DNA of 5,864 nt from Devosia sp. (GTDB lineage: Bacteria; Pseudomonadota; Alphaproteobacteria; Rhizobiales; Devosiaceae), in contig JAQGKG010000220.1 in assembly GCA_028290245.1 (NCBI GenBank), positions 1 through 5,864 of the forward strand, given 5' to 3'. The number at the start of each line of letters is the position of its first letter. The first letter of the stretch is position 1. The notes beneath the pieces are model-generated. The model searched no databases, was not told the DNA's origin, and was given only the letters and a program-made list of their open reading frames with translations. The translations under genes and the position numbers were made by a program. This document shows, in pieces, positions 5,246 through 5,864 of this stretch.

Positions 5246-5864
5246 GCAGGCTATAGCCAGTGCTGCGGATGGTGTGCAGCAAGGGCTTGGCAAACGGCTT
5301 GTCGATCTTGGCGCGCAGCCGGCTGATATGGGTTTCGACAACGCTGGTCTGCGGATCGAAATGGAAATCCCAGACGCGTTCGAGGAGCATGGTACGGGTC
5401 AGCACGCGGTTCTCGTTCTGCATCAGATAGGTCAGCAGCGCGAACTCGCGCGGCAGCAGGTCGATGGCCACGATGCCGCGCTTGCAGGAGTGGCGGATCA
5501 GGTCGATTTCGAGATCTGCGACCCGAAGCCTAGTTTTTTCGATCATGGGCGGCGGGCGGCGCGCCAGGGCATTGAGCCGCGCCAGCAGTTCGGAAAAGGC
5601 GAAGGGCTTGACCAGATAATCGTCGCCGCCGGCTTCGAGGCCATCGACACGGTCGTCGACGCCACCCACCGCTGTGAGGAACAGCACGGGCGTGGTATTG
5701 CCCGAGGCCCGCAGAGCCTTGACCAGTGACAGCCCGTCAAGGCCCGGCAACATGCGATCGATCACCATGACGTCGAAACGCTCGTTCATGGCGTGCATAA
5801 GGGCGTCGCGGCCATCCTTCAGCACGTCGGCGACGTGGCCCGCCTCGGTAAAGCCGCGGCTCAC
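5238..5864 (-). CDS. OmpR-family response regulator, partial at its N-terminus (cut by the right edge)
   Basis: 208 codons are visible, up to the TAA at 5240-5238. The first visible codon, GTG, is most likely an internal valine: the usual receiver opening with its acidic pair is missing, and about 16-20 residues should lie beyond the window. In visible numbering, the phosphoacceptor is D36 in VIDRMLPGLDGL, the switch residues are T64 and K86 (DYLVKPF), and the C-terminal half (about 110-208) is a winged helix with LPREFALLTYL, ETHISRLRAKI and HTIRSTGYSL. It pairs with the kinase directly downstream, which overlaps it by 8 bases. The DRMLPGLDG/GGDDYLVKPFAFSELLAR pattern is typical of regulators partnered with IAHDLxTPL kinases. 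Its promoter is outside the window and its target genes are unknown; the EamA transporter is the nearest candidate. Confidence 0.93.
   Translation of the reverse strand: MSRGFTEAGHVADVLKDGRDALMHAMNERFDVMVIDRMLPGLDGLSLVKALRASGNTTPVLFLTAVGGVDDRVDGLEAGGDDYLVKPFAFSELLARLNALARRPPPMIEKTRLRVADLEIDLIRHSCKRGIVAIDLLPREFALLTYLMQNENRVLTRTMLLERVWDFHFDPQTSVVETHISRLRAKIDKPFAKPLLHTIRSTGYSLHA

Noticed and set aside
5862..5864. GTG at the right edge as the true start of the second response regulator
   Set aside because: A start here would remove the first strand and acidic pair of the receiver domain, which every working member has; the gene simply continues beyond the window.

Overview
The window looks like chromosomal DNA of a GC-rich Gram-negative bacterium. 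The style of the proteins (QseB/TctD-type regulator, histidine kinase with an IAHDLKTPL box, YodB-type cytochrome b561) suggests a proteobacterium, probably an alphaproteobacterium. That assignment is my impression of the families and is not proven by any marker gene. No tRNA, rRNA, CRISPR array, insertion sequence or phage gene is visible, and the longest stretch without a gene is about 190 bases.

Left block (1-1013, minus strand): an OmpR-family response regulator is followed after 2 bases by a QseC/TctE-like sensor kinase that runs off the left edge. Middle block (1205-3361, plus strand): a four-helix cytochrome b561, then after 67 bases a type III polyketide synthase whose stop codon overlaps by one base the start of an isoprenylcysteine carboxyl methyltransferase (ICMT)-like membrane methyltransferase. 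The last two resemble the bpsA-bpsB pair of Bacillus subtilis, which makes methylated alkylpyrone lipids. Right block (3394-5864, minus strand): a second response regulator (5' end beyond the window), an overlapping sensor kinase, and a half-size EamA transporter. This block converges on the methyltransferase with only 32 bases between the stop codons.

The most notable signal lies in the divergent region 1014-1204. Both outward-facing sides carry the same layout, TCAG-N7-TCAG-N8-GCTACA, on opposite strands. Tandem half-sites about 11 bp apart, ending at a fixed distance from a possible -10 element, are what an OmpR-family regulator would bind. The simplest model is that the left regulator controls both its own operon and cytochrome b561, and perhaps the lipid genes behind it.

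In functional terms the window joins signal transduction to the membrane: quinol-linked electron transfer (b561), synthesis and O-methylation of a polyketide lipid, and a small drug/metabolite-type transporter next to a second two-component system. The lipid structure, the signals and the transported compound cannot be read from the sequence.
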